A DNA stretch of 64,000 bases from Paenibacillus mucilaginosus 3016 (GCF_000250655.1 NC_016935.1:6342001-6406000), one strand, 5' to 3'. Shown: positions 35,151-43,544, counted from the first letter of the stretch. Made by a program: numbers and translations. Notes: a model not told the origin generated them from the sequence alone.

Positions 35151-36788
35151 ATGAACGCGAACTGGATTTTCTACTTTTTCACAGGTGCAGTCTGTCTGTC
35201 TTCCCTGTACTATGATCAATCGCCGAATCCCGTACTGCTTGTGCTTGCGGCATCGGCGTATGCCCTCTCCCTGTTGAAGAAGCAGCCCGGCCTGCCGCTG
35301 CGCGGAGTGCAGCTGCTCCTGCTTGTCGTCTTTCACTACATGAGCGCTTCCTGGTGGATCCTGGTGCTCTACTATCTGCACATGAGCTTCCTCGCTTACC
35401 GGCTCCACCGTCTGTGGGCGGCCCTGGTGGTGAATGGCGCCCTAATGGCCGCCTTCTCGGCCGTCACGCTGATCCATACGCCGATTCACCGTGACACCTC
35501 CCTGCTCATCCTGTTTGCAGCCGTGAGCTGCCTGGCGCTCTCCTTCCTCTTCCGCAGCTACATCCACGATATCGAGAAGCAAAAACAGCGCCTGAGCAAT
35601 GAGAAAAAACATCTCAGCACCCATGACGCGCTTACCGGACTCTATAACTTTCAGGAATTCCACCGTCAGCTCGAGGGGCTGGCGGGGGCCGGGAACCCTT
35701 TTATTCTCGTGCTCATCGATTGCAAAGACCTCAAGTCCCTGAACACTACGAACGGCTTTCAGGGCGTGAACCGCATCCTGAAGCAGGCCGCGCAGCTCCT
35801 GCGGATCATGTTCCCGGACGCTTGTCTCATCTCCCGCTACGGCGGAGACGAATTCGCCCTTGTCGTCCAGGCGGAGGACCTGGAAGAGAACCACCAGCGG
35901 ATGACCCAGCTGCTCGCTTCGGAATTCCCCAGGCTTGCGGCCATCGAAGTAAATTTCGGCATGGCCTGCTACCCCCAGGAAGGACAGCACAAAGACGACC
36001 TGATCCTGGTCGCCGAACACAATCTGTATCTGATGAAGCGGGACAGCTGGCTGAAACGGGAGGAGCATATGCTGCGAAGCGAGAAGCTTCGTGTGGTGGG
36101 GGAGCTTGCCTCGGGCATGGCGCATGAAATCCGCAACCCGCTGACGACGGTGAAAGGCTTCCTGCAGCTGTCCAAAGCGGGGGATTACAACGTGGAACCC
36201 TGGTATGACCTCATCATGGACGAAATCAACCGGATGAGCATGCTGACGGCCGAGTTTCTTCAGTTCTCGCGGCCCCATGTCACCCAGTATAAGGTGCAGT
36301 CCATCACCGGCTGCATCCACCGGATCATTCAGCTGCTCGAATCGGAGTCCACGCGGCTCGGGCACGAGATTCATTTTGAACATCCCGGCCAGGATCTCCG
36401 GATGCTGATGGACCAGGACAAGATGCTGCAGCTGCTGCTGAACCTGGTCAAGAACGCCTACGAGGCCATGCCCGAACAGGGGATCGTCGACATTCGCCTC
36501 GGAGCCCGTGACGGGATGGCCGTCATCGAGATTGCCGACAACGGCAAAGGCATCCCCGAAACGGAACTCGATAAAATTTTTATACCTTTCTATACCACCA
36601 AAGATTCCGGCACCGGGCTCGGCCTTTCGATCTGCCACAAGATCGTACAGGATCACGAGGGTGTCATCGAGGTCGAGAGCGTGCTCGGCCTGGGCACCAA
36701 ATTCACCATTACTCTACCGCTCACGGAAGCGGAAGAGCAGCCCGGCGAGCCGCTGATTACGACAAGCCGGCCAACGATTTCCGTATAA
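35151..36788 (+). CDS. Histidine kinase with membrane domain and degenerate GGDEF domain
   Basis: A 545-aa signalling protein with three parts: about five membrane helices (1-135), a GGDEF domain (150-300) and a histidine kinase core (310-535). The GGDEF domain has RYGGDEF (231-235) and the metal Asp (D190, LVLIDCKDLK), but the guanine-contact Asp is Asn (N207) and FK is LK (194), so it may bind GTP but is probably weak as a cyclase. The kinase has phosphoacceptor H325 in SGMAHEIRNPLTTVKGF, N-box NLVKNAYEAMP, G1 ADNGKGIPE and G2 GTGLGLSIC. GGAG upstream of ATG 35151. No response regulator is adjacent. The H-box resembles that of sporulation kinases (family resemblance only). Confidence 0.9.
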   Translation: MNANWIFYFFTGAVCLSSLYYDQSPNPVLLVLAASAYALSLLKKQPGLPLRGVQLLLLVVFHYMSASWWILVLYYLHMSFLAYRLHRLWAALVVNGALMAAFSAVTLIHTPIHRDTSLLILFAAVSCLALSFLFRSYIHDIEKQKQRLSNEKKHLSTHDALTGLYNFQEFHRQLEGLAGAGNPFILVLIDCKDLKSLNTTNGFQGVNRILKQAAQLLRIMFPDACLISRYGGDEFALVVQAEDLEENHQRMTQLLASEFPRLAAIEVNFGMACYPQEGQHKDDLILVAEHNLYLMKRDSWLKREEHMLRSEKLRVVGELASGMAHEIRNPLTTVKGFLQLSKAGDYNVEPWYDLIMDEINRMSMLTAEFLQFSRPHVTQYKVQSITGCIHRIIQLLESESTRLGHEIHFEHPGQDLRMLMDQDKMLQLLLNLVKNAYEAMPEQGIVDIRLGARDGMAVIEIADNGKGIPETELDKIFIPFYTTKDSGTGLGLSICHKIVQDHEGVIEVESVLGLGTKFTITLPLTEAEEQPGEPLITTSRPTISV

Positions 36789-37284
36789 GTCCGTTCCACA
36801 GCTCGGCAGCCTGCTGAAGCGGATCATTGCGCCGCTCGGACGCGTAGCTGAGCCAGCCGACCGCCATGCCGAGGAGCGCACCGCCGAGCACTTCTTCCGG
36901 CAGGTGCCCCAGGCTCTCTTCCAGTTCTTCCTTGGGCTTATCCCCCGGCTCTCGCATCGCCGGGTTCGTAAGCTTGAGCAGAGCCGCACCGATATCGTTG
37001 ACCTCTTCGGCGATCAGTCCGGCATGCCGGCGGATGCCCATGGCATCGTACATGACGATGAGGCTGAGAATCGTCGACAGGGCGAACGGAATGGAAGCGA
37101 ATCCTTTCTTGAGGCCCACATAGGTGGCGAGCGACACTACCGCAGCCGAATGGGAGCTTGGCATCCCTCCGGTGCCGAACAGATCCTTCCACTCGATCCG
37201 TCCGGTCTGTCGCAGCTTCATCGGGACCTTGAGCGCCTGCGCGGCACCGATCCCGGCAATGGACGTCCATAACGCCCGGTTCAT
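36757..37284 (-). CDS. Divergent PAP2-family membrane protein (YuiD-like)
   Basis: A 175-aa protein of the divergent PAP2 family. It has LRQTGRIEWKDLFGTGGMPSSHSA, where PSSHSA matches the phosphatase motif of the PAP2 superfamily, and IRRHAGLIAEEVND. Three to four membrane helices. Its last 32 bases overlap convergently with the end of the sensor-kinase gene. RBS GGGGGTG. It may dephosphorylate a lipid phosphate, though catalytic completeness of this group is uncertain. Confidence 0.85.
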   Translation of the reverse strand: MNRALWTSIAGIGAAQALKVPMKLRQTGRIEWKDLFGTGGMPSSHSAAVVSLATYVGLKKGFASIPFALSTILSLIVMYDAMGIRRHAGLIAEEVNDIGAALLKLTNPAMREPGDKPKEELEESLGHLPEEVLGGALLGMAVGWLSYASERRNDPLQQAAELWNGLIRKSLAGLS

Positions 37285-37380
37285 TACACATCACCCCCGG
37301 ATTTAGCATCCGAAGCTTGCGCTGTTTCTATGCCTTCCATCGTCTCCTAGCTCCGGCCTTCGGCGGGAGCTTGTCTGCGT

Positions 37381-37998
37381 TTATTGGCGCGAAGCCGCAT
37401 CCTGGGCGAGAGCTCTCCAGTAATCCTCCGCATGCCGGACCCGCAGCATATAGCCCGGCTCGATCCCCTCTGCCGCCAATTCCGCCTCGTCTACCGCCGA
37501 TATCGTCAGCCGGTCCAGCAGGGCGCTCCATTCCTGCACGGACACCTCTCCCTGCAGCACTTCCTCCAGCGGATCGAGGCAGCGCGTCGAGAAGACGCCG
37601 TGCAGCGGGAACAGCCCCTGCTCCCCCTTCGGCAGGCAGGCGAGATTCCCCTCCCGGGTCATCCGCTCCAGAAGCCGCAGGGCCGCCTGCGGAGACACGC
37701 ACGGCATGGCGTATCCCGTGACCCAGACCGCGTTATTCTGCGCCAGGGCCACTCCTGCATGCAGCCCGCCCAGTGGCCCCCGCCCTTCATAATAATCCGC
37801 AAGCACGCGAACATGCCTCGGCACATGCTCCAGATAGCGCCGCGGATCGTCCGTCACGAGGATGATCTCGCTGCAGCAGGATTCCATCACCTGAAGCTGG
37901 CGCTCCAGGATCGTGCCCTCCGCGTAAGGCAGCAGACCCGCTTCCCTTCCTCTTAACCGCCGCATGGCACCGCCCGCCAGAATGATTCCTGTCATCAT
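37381..37998 (-). CDS. MobA-like NTP-transferase, catalytic residues altered
   Basis: A 205-aa protein with the nucleotidyltransferase fold of molybdopterin-guanine dinucleotide synthase MobA: IILAGGAMRRL, LLPYAEGTILERQL, GPLGGLHAGVALA. Two key sites differ. The conserved Lys after the glycine loop (RMGxxK) is absent (RLRGREAGLL), and the Mg-binding Asp of the CDMP motif reads GYAMP. ATG 37998 or 37995, AGGAGG upstream. The adjacent Fnr gene points to anaerobic metabolism where molybdenum enzymes act. It could be an active variant using another cation, or a MobA paralogue with a binding-only role. Confidence 0.75.
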   Translation of the reverse strand: MMTGIILAGGAMRRLRGREAGLLPYAEGTILERQLQVMESCCSEIILVTDDPRRYLEHVPRHVRVLADYYEGRGPLGGLHAGVALAQNNAVWVTGYAMPCVSPQAALRLLERMTREGNLACLPKGEQGLFPLHGVFSTRCLDPLEEVLQGEVSVQEWSALLDRLTISAVDEAELAAEGIEPGYMLRVRHAEDYWRALAQDAASRQ

Positions 37999-38109
37999 GC
38001 TGTTCGTTTCCTCCTCTGGCTTCGAAAATAATCCTGTTCCCACTATACCGTCTTTCGCGCGGACTGCCTGTCACAACGGTCACAGCCCCCGCAGGAAAAG
38101 TTCGCCTGA

Positions 38110-38152
38110 CGTGATAAGCGTCACATCAAGGCCCGGGAAATTGGGGTATCTT
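38110..38152 (+). promoter_or_regulatory. FNR box and -10 of the fnr promoter
   Basis: CGTGATAAGCGTCACA (38110-38125) fits the Fnr/CRP consensus TGTGAN6TCACA with one mismatch. The -10 TATCTT lies at 38147-38152. The centre of the box is 41.5 bp upstream of the predicted start of transcription, the exact spacing of class II activation. Indicates positive autoregulation of fnr. Confidence 0.75.
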
Positions 38153-38211
38153 AAGAAGAAAGAGCTACAGCCCGGGGATCCCAGGAAGAGCAGGAGGGTG
38201 CTAGAACCATC

Positions 38212-38934
38212 ATGACAGACACCAAACAAGGCGGCATGATCCGCCATAAAGCGAACTCGGAGTGCTTCTCCTCACAGAACCTCGACCGGCTCAAGGCAAC
38301 CATGTACGAGATGAACGTAAAAGCCGGTGACCACCTCTTCTGGGAAGGCGATCCGGCTGATAAGCTGTACTATGTCAAAAGCGGAAGTGTGCGCATCACC
38401 AAGGACAGCGGTGACGGCAAACACTTTATTCTCTATACCCACGGGGAGGGAGACCTCTTCGGCCAGCTGGATCCGTTCCAGGCCTCCCTGCACAGCTTCA
38501 ATGCCGAGACGCTGGAAGACAGTGTCATCGGGGCCATCCAGCAGAAGGATCTGGACACCCTCCTCTGGCAGCATGGCGACCTTGCCGTGGAATTCATGAA
38601 ATGGATGGGACTCATGCACCGGATGACCCAGACCAAATTCCGCGACCTGATGATGTTCGGCAAGCCGGGTGCGCTCTGCTCCACGCTGATCCGTCTGTGC
38701 AACTCCTACGGGGAAAAGCAGGGCGACGCCATCCGCATCACCCGCAAGGTAACGAACACGGAGCTGGCCGAGATGATCGGCTCCACCCGGGAGAGCGTGA
38801 ACCGGATGCTCAGCGACCTCAAGAAAGCCGATGTCGTCACCCTCGAGGGCGGGTATACCATCGTCAAGGATCTCTCCTATCTAAGGGACATCTGCCAGTG
38901 CGAAAACTGCCCGCTGGACATGTGCCGCATCTGA
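38212..38934 (+). CDS. fnr: Crp/Fnr-family oxygen-responsive regulator Fnr
   Basis: A 240-aa regulator with cNMP-binding-type N-domain (residues 20-130, VKAGDHLFWEGDPADKLYYV), a dimerisation helix and a winged HTH (LAEMIGSTRESVNRMLSDLKK). The C-terminus DICQCENCPLDMCRI has Cys at 228, 230, 233 and 238, matching the C-terminal [4Fe-4S] ligation of Bacillus Fnr. It probably activates anaerobic genes when the cluster is intact. Divergent from the MobA-like gene; an FNR box lies 41.5 bp before its own start. The GGAGGG box is 13 bases before ATG, slightly long. Confidence 0.92.
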   Translation: MTDTKQGGMIRHKANSECFSSQNLDRLKATMYEMNVKAGDHLFWEGDPADKLYYVKSGSVRITKDSGDGKHFILYTHGEGDLFGQLDPFQASLHSFNAETLEDSVIGAIQQKDLDTLLWQHGDLAVEFMKWMGLMHRMTQTKFRDLMMFGKPGALCSTLIRLCNSYGEKQGDAIRITRKVTNTELAEMIGSTRESVNRMLSDLKKADVVTLEGGYTIVKDLSYLRDICQCENCPLDMCRI

Positions 38935-39234
38935 TTATGCCTGGAAGCGGGTCAGCATCGAGATCGGGAAGCTGGCTTCTTCCCGGCCGTCCAGCGTTCC
39001 CCAGGCCATAATGCCGTTCAGGTAGACTACATGAAACGGCAGCTGCACGTTGTGCACTTTATACAGACCCGGCGGGAAATCCGCAGGATCGAGTGTATAG
39101 GACTTCGCCGTTTCATATTTGCTCTCAAGCACGGCCTTCTGGCTTGGGAATTCGGCCTGCTCCATTTCTTCGCGGAGCCTCTTCATTTCGTGTTCAATTT
39201 CTTCGCGTGTCATCTGACTGTACAGTTTCTTCAT
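38935..39234 (-). CDS. yfhH: DUF1811/YfhH family protein
   Basis: A 99-aa protein: MKKLYSQMTREEIEHEMKRLREEMEQ is a coiled-coil N-terminus, then AVLESKYETAKSYTLDP and PPGLYKVHNVQLPFHVVYLNGIMAWGTL, the YfhH family core. The start at 39234 (AAGGAG nine bases upstream) overlaps the stop of the APH-like gene by four bases (ATGA); the longer upstream frame is not coding. Function unknown; conserved in Bacillales. Ends next to the fnr stop codon on the other strand. Confidence 0.9.
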   Translation of the reverse strand: MKKLYSQMTREEIEHEMKRLREEMEQAEFPSQKAVLESKYETAKSYTLDPADFPPGLYKVHNVQLPFHVVYLNGIMAWGTLDGREEASFPISMLTRFQA

Positions 39235-40274
39235 GCCTGCCGCTCCTTCCGAATATAACGCTCCGCCAGCGCCGTGAGCCGGAGCCCGTGCTCCGCGATC
39301 AGGCGCTGAATTTTGGCGAAGCCTGCAAGATAATACTGCGCCCGGTCCTCCGCCTCCACGCCCGCCAGGCTGCGGCCCAGAAAGTGCGGCACAAGCACCA
39401 GCCGCCGGAGCAGCAAAAGCTGCGGCAGCGCCTGAAGCTCCGCCTCCGTCAAGCCGGCTGCCCGGCCGTAGCCTTCCAGCGCCCGCTCCGCCGCCTGCCA
39501 GCAGGCCTCTTCCGCTTCCGGCGAACCGAGGCGGTCCGGCGGGAAGAGCTCGGCGAGGAAGACGCCAAGCTCCATCGCACGCCAATCCGGCGTAACGAAT
39601 TCAAAGTCCAGGACCGCGGTGATCCGGTCACCGGAGGCCAGCATATTGCCGTACACGATATCGGAGTGTACGAGCTGTACCGGCAGCTGAAGCAGCTCCG
39701 GCAGTGACTGCTCCAGCCCGTCCAATGCATTGCGGACGCTTTCCGCCTCGTCCTTCATGCCCCGGCCGCTCATCTCCTCCAGCCATGTCCGCAGTACTTC
39801 CCGGCTTACCAGCGGATGGACATGGTAAATGTCATAATAAGGCTCGTACGCAGGGGCATCGGCAATCTTCACCTGCTCCAGTGCCGCCGTGAGCTGTCCT
39901 ACGGCTTCGCCGGCCGCCAGGGCCACTTCCGGAATGTCGAGCTCCGCCCGCTCCCCTTCGATGTAATGGAACAGCACGGCCAGCTTGCCGTCCCCTGAGA
40001 ATACATACGTTCCGCCTTCCAGAGACAGACAGGGCTGCGGTACGGCATAGGGCAGACGGGCTTCGCCCAGGGCCCGCAGCACGGCGTGCTCGAACGCCGC
40101 TTTCTGCTCGTCCGCATGATTTTCATAGATGCGGAGCACATAGAGTGCCCCGTTCATCCGTATGTATCGGGTCGTGTTGTTGACACCGCTCTCTTTTTCT
40201 TCGACAATCCATGACGGGCTTGTGAAGTATTTGGCAAGGATCGAGCTTATTCGCTCCTCGGATGTGCAGAACAT
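39231..40274 (-). CDS. APH-family phosphotransferase (homoserine kinase type II-like)
   Basis: A 347-aa kinase. The N-lobe is SGVNNTTRYIRMNGALYVLRIY with a Lys/Arg-containing strand; the catalytic loop is QLVHSDIVYGNMLASGDRIT (HxDxxxxN) and the metal motif is LDFEFV. The family includes aminoglycoside, homoserine and choline kinases. Four-base stop/start overlap with yfhH links translation of the two genes. Substrate unknown; an antibiotic-resistance role is not supported by anything here. Confidence 0.85.
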   Translation of the reverse strand: MFCTSEERISSILAKYFTSPSWIVEEKESGVNNTTRYIRMNGALYVLRIYENHADEQKAAFEHAVLRALGEARLPYAVPQPCLSLEGGTYVFSGDGKLAVLFHYIEGERAELDIPEVALAAGEAVGQLTAALEQVKIADAPAYEPYYDIYHVHPLVSREVLRTWLEEMSGRGMKDEAESVRNALDGLEQSLPELLQLPVQLVHSDIVYGNMLASGDRITAVLDFEFVTPDWRAMELGVFLAELFPPDRLGSPEAEEACWQAAERALEGYGRAAGLTEAELQALPQLLLLRRLVLVPHFLGRSLAGVEAEDRAQYYLAGFAKIQRLIAEHGLRLTALAERYIRKERQA

Positions 40275-40341
40275 GTCCTATTCCCTCGATTCATGTCACC
40301 TTATGTAACAAAGTTAGGATCGTTTTTTGCTAGAACTATTG

Positions 40342-40347
40342 TATAAT
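40342..40347 (+). promoter_or_regulatory. -10 element upstream of the 40385-40612 gene
   Basis: Perfect TATAAT at 40342-40347, about 35 bp before the ATG; no -35 hexamer at the right spacing. Confidence 0.45.
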
Positions 40348-40384
40348 AGAATTATCCGAAGAGGAAAGGGAGGAATAGATTCCG

Positions 40385-40612
40385 ATGACGACTGAACTCA
40401 TTATCGGCGACCGCAAAATTCCCGTTCGATTCATTTCGAGTGACCAGAAAGCGATTCCAAGGCTCCTGACCGTGCTGGAAAGTTCGCAGCTGAAGCAGTC
40501 GATGCCGTCCTGCCCTCCGATCCAAGAGATCGACCATATCGAAGTCATCGGCAACAACGCCGTCCTGTACGACTCTAAAGCCCGCAGCAGCGTTCAACTG
40601 CCGCTCTACTAA
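40385..40612 (+). CDS. Small conserved hypothetical protein (75 aa)
   Basis: MTTELIIGDRKIPVRFISSD begins a compact alpha/beta protein with no membrane segment; two Cys are absent from the N-half and one lies in SCPPIQEIDHI. A good GGGAGG RBS and TATAAT promoter support it as real. I do not recognise a family. Isolated gene between divergent and co-directional neighbours. Confidence 0.7.
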   Translation: MTTELIIGDRKIPVRFISSDQKAIPRLLTVLESSQLKQSMPSCPPIQEIDHIEVIGNNAVLYDSKARSSVQLPLY

Positions 40613-40827
40613 GAGCGGTTTTTTCATATTTAAGCATTTATATCTCACCAGGCCCGATTCTGTCATCTTAGATTTCGGATAACCGCCCTTTTGTCCTTAA
40701 AGCCGGTGAGGCCGATGATCCTGTTTCCTTTCATGCTATCATTTTACCGATTGCCCGCGATGAACGGCATGCGGTATAGTAGACATACCATTCCCCATCC
40801 GAACAATCAGGAAGGACGGTCCGCCAC

Positions 40828-41259
40828 ATGAGCGAACAACCCAACAAACGCCGTTTCTTCCGGCTGAAGCTTCAGCGGCCGCTGGGCGCCGAGCTGCGCA
40901 TGGTCGGTGTTCATGACAGCCATACGGTGACCCGCACGATGAAGACGGCCCTGCTGGACCTCTCGGCGGGAGGAGCCCGGTTCATTGCAACCGACCCGCT
41001 CCCTGATGAGAAGCACCTGCTGGTCGAGCTGCGGTTCACTGCGCTCGGGAGGGATTACAAGCCCCTTGGCGTCATCGTCCGTACGGTGGATACGGGCGGC
41101 CATCCGCAGTACTGTGCGCAGTTCTCGCTGGACGAGCAGGATACCGCGACTCTCGCCAGCGTGATCAATCAGCTGTCGATCAAGCTGCGCCGCAGTCCCG
41201 TCCTCTCCTCCTGCAGCTTCGTGCCCGAGGAGGAACTGGAAGGACTCGGCCCCTTCTAA
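40828..41259 (+). CDS. PilZ-domain protein
   Basis: A 143-aa protein with a single PilZ domain: the arginine-rich motif KRRFFRLKLQRPL (RxxxR) at the N-terminus and LLDLSAGGARFI ((D/N)xSxxG) at about residue 45. PilZ domains bind cyclic di-GMP and often act on motility or polysaccharide synthesis. The only GGDEF-containing protein in this window is the kinase at 35151-36788. RBS GGAAGG. Its last four bases overlap the end of the convergent gene at 41256. Confidence 0.87.
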   Translation: MSEQPNKRRFFRLKLQRPLGAELRMVGVHDSHTVTRTMKTALLDLSAGGARFIATDPLPDEKHLLVELRFTALGRDYKPLGVIVRTVDTGGHPQYCAQFSLDEQDTATLASVINQLSIKLRRSPVLSSCSFVPEEELEGLGPF

Positions 41260-42194
41260 CGGGCCCGGCCGGACATGCCTGCCACGAGGTACCGCTTGCC
41301 CGACTCCGTATGCCAGGACCAGCTGCGAAACAGCAGCTGGTCCGTTTTTAATTTGTCGTGAAGATCCTTCAGGCCAAGCACCGCCGCATCGATCCCGTAC
41401 TTGCCGAAGACGGAGAACAGATAAGCGGTCCGCTCCGAGCCCAGCGTCTTCCCGTTCAGCTCTTCCATCACTTCTTCCTTGCTCTCGTCGACCAGAATCA
41501 TCTCGGTCCACACGACGATCCGCCCATCCGGCTTCAGAAGAGACAGCAGCGTCTGATTGTATGCTGTTACGAGTGAATTTCGGAGCGACCGGATCGCTTC
41601 GATGACCGCCTTCCGCTCCGCCTCGGTATACTGCTCCACATAACCGTGGAACTGCGCCAGAGCATCCGCATAGAAGAGCTGGGTGTGCACGCCCGAAGAT
41701 ACGACGAGCGAGAACGACTTCTTGAGATGCGGCATGATTTCGATCCGCCTGGCTTCAAAGGCGCTGTCCCGAAGGAACGCGATCAGCTTGTCCGCCGGCG
41801 CCCCGCCGCTGAGCAGCTCTTCGTACCGTTCATAGAATGAGATCTGATCAAGCCCCGTATAATCCACGCGGGTCAGCGACTTGATCCGTCCTGCGGCGGA
41901 GCTGCCGGTGGACTCCAGCACCTCTTCGAGGACGTTGTCCTCCGTGTCCAGCACCGTCAGGCCCTGGAACTGCGTGCTGACATCCGGCAGGTCCACATCG
42001 CCGTGATTCCCGGCGCCCAGCACGGCCGCCTTCTCGCGCGGACCGAGCTGCGCGATGGTGTCATGAATCAGCCTCCGGATATGGTACCGGTGGGTCCCCC
42101 ACTCCGCTTCCCCCCAATCGAGCGTTTCCTTCTCTATAGACTCGGCCGAATCAGCCGGGAGCTGCGGTTCCATTCCCCAACGAAAGTCTCTCAT
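41256..42194 (-). CDS. Hypothetical protein with Rossmann-like (methyltransferase-like) fold
   Basis: A 312-aa protein. LGPREKAAVLGAGNHGDVDL at residues 50-70 has the glycine-rich pattern of a SAM- or NAD-binding fold; a later segment (KPDGRIVVWTEMILVDESKEEV) looks like the C-terminal strand of a methyltransferase. No signal or membrane segments. RBS GGGAAGGGAAG. Not recognised as a named family; a SAM-dependent methyltransferase is the best guess. Convergent overlap of 4 bp with the PilZ gene. Confidence 0.7.
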   Translation of the reverse strand: MRDFRWGMEPQLPADSAESIEKETLDWGEAEWGTHRYHIRRLIHDTIAQLGPREKAAVLGAGNHGDVDLPDVSTQFQGLTVLDTEDNVLEEVLESTGSSAAGRIKSLTRVDYTGLDQISFYERYEELLSGGAPADKLIAFLRDSAFEARRIEIMPHLKKSFSLVVSSGVHTQLFYADALAQFHGYVEQYTEAERKAVIEAIRSLRNSLVTAYNQTLLSLLKPDGRIVVWTEMILVDESKEEVMEELNGKTLGSERTAYLFSVFGKYGIDAAVLGLKDLHDKLKTDQLLFRSWSWHTESGKRYLVAGMSGRAR

Positions 42195-42323
42195 GCGCTT
42201 CCCTTCCCTTCAGAGGCTTGGTTTTCCTGTAATTATAGCATAACGATTCCGGCGAAACCTATGCGAACCGTCACAGCCTGTTCCCCTCAGGCAGGGAATC
42301 TTTACAAAAAATATATAGAGGTG

Positions 42324-42352
42324 TTGACAAGGGGGAGCTCCCTTGATATGAT
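42324..42352 (+). promoter_or_regulatory. Strong promoter for tRNA-Val
   Basis: TTGACA (42324-42329), 17-bp spacer, TATGAT (42347-42352), near-consensus sigma-A promoter about 50 bp before the tRNA. Confidence 0.8.
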
Positions 42353-42401
42353 AAGAATCGTCCCAAGCAAAACGAGATCAGATTTGATCCGTTCCTATTA
42401 T

Positions 42402-42474
42402 GACTTGTTAGCTCAGCTGGGAGAGCACCATCTTGACAGGGTGGGGGTCACTGGTTCGAGCCCAGTACAGGTCA
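42402..42474 (+). tRNA. tRNA-Val (GAC)
   Basis: Acceptor stem GACTTGT/ACAGGTC (one G-U pair), D-arm GCTCAGCTGGGAGAGC, anticodon stem CCATC/GGTGG with loop TTGACAG, anticodon GAC, T-loop TTCGAGC. CCA is not encoded. Single tRNA with its own promoter and terminator. Confidence 0.92.
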
Positions 42475-42480
42475 TCAAGA

Positions 42481-42514
42481 AAAAACCTCTTCGATTCTCG
42501 AAGAGGTTTTTTCT
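42481..42514 (+). terminator. Terminator after tRNA-Val
   Basis: AACCTCTTCG/CGAAGAGGTT stem with a five-base loop, A-tract before and T-tract after. Confidence 0.9.
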
Positions 42515-42546
42515 TCTGTTCTCATGTACCGGCTGCGCCCCAAATC

Positions 42547-43458
42547 TTACGTATAGGGCCATACACATTCCTCCGGCTGCTTATCCCACAGGAAGGCTAA
42601 GAATTCCGTATCTTCGAGCTGGTGCATCTCGCTTCGGTCCCGGTATGAGATCCGGCAGCACAACCGGGGCTCAATCCACTGGACCCCTCCCTCCTGCCGC
42701 ACACGCAGCTCCCGGGCAGCCTGAAGAAAGCGATCCCGGTCCTCCACCGTGAGGCCCTTGGAGACCCGGCCCACCGGTTTGTTCTTCACGGTGCGGAACT
42801 GCAGGCCGACCACCAGCTCAAACGGCTCGGAGCGGCAGCCCAGGATGACCGTGTCGATCAGGCGCGGGTGCTTGATCTTGATCCAATCGGAGCTTCGGCG
42901 GCCCGGTATGTAGAGGGAGGTCTTGCGTTTCGCCACGATCCCCTCCAGCTCCTGCGCGGCCGTCAGCTCGTACAGCCGGCGGCCCTGGGCTTCCACCGAC
43001 ACGGTAGGCGTGAGGATCCCGCCGCCTCGCTGCAGCAGCTCCCCGAGCCGGGCCTTGCGCTGCGTCAGCGGCTCCTCCAGATGCGGCCGGTCCGTGCAGA
43101 GCACGTCAAAGGCCGCGAAGACGACCGGATGCGTCTGGCGGGCGGTACGGATCTTGGCGGCCTGGCTGATCCGCAGCCGGTACGCCCAATCGTCGAAGAC
43201 GGGACGGCCGCCGCGCAGCACGATGCCCTCGCCGTCGAGGAGGACGGAGCGGACCGGGAGGTCCGCCAGAGCCTCCCGCAGCTCCGGCAGCTTCTCGGTC
43301 ACGATGCGCCCGCTTCGCGTATAGATCTCGCAGCGTTCCCCCTGCTTGTGCAGCAGCAGGCGCCCTCCGTCCCACTTGGGTTCGAACAGGAACGCCTCGT
43401 CATCGAAGGGCTCGCCCGCCGCCTCAGCCGTCATCGGGGCGATTGCCGTCAACAGCAT
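42547..43458 (-). CDS. ATP-dependent DNA ligase (LigD ligase-domain type)
   Basis: A 303-aa ligase. Motif I EPKWDGGRL has the adenylated lysine K28; motif III LLDGEGIV, motif IV EGIVAKRK and motif V DWIKIKH follow, then an OB-fold C-domain (about 200-303). It seals DNA nicks using ATP. The size equals the isolated ligase domain of LigD; no polymerase or nuclease domain and no Ku gene are present in this window, so a repair role in end joining is possible but not shown. RBS GAGGAGGAG. Stands alone. Confidence 0.9.
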   Translation of the reverse strand: MLLTAIAPMTAEAAGEPFDDEAFLFEPKWDGGRLLLHKQGERCEIYTRSGRIVTEKLPELREALADLPVRSVLLDGEGIVLRGGRPVFDDWAYRLRISQAAKIRTARQTHPVVFAAFDVLCTDRPHLEEPLTQRKARLGELLQRGGGILTPTVSVEAQGRRLYELTAAQELEGIVAKRKTSLYIPGRRSSDWIKIKHPRLIDTVILGCRSEPFELVVGLQFRTVKNKPVGRVSKGLTVEDRDRFLQAARELRVRQEGGVQWIEPRLCCRISYRDRSEMHQLEDTEFLAFLWDKQPEECVWPYT

Positions 43459-43544
43459 GGATGCTCCTCCTCTCTCCGGGGGATTCCTCCCCCGCCTCCT
43501 TGCTCCTTCAGGCGCCTCCCTTGAATACAGTTATGCCTTCGTCG

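Noticed and set aside
38074..38096. Second FNR-like site TGTCACAACGGTCACA
   Set aside because: The half-sites are in direct orientation rather than inverted, so it is not a proper FNR box.
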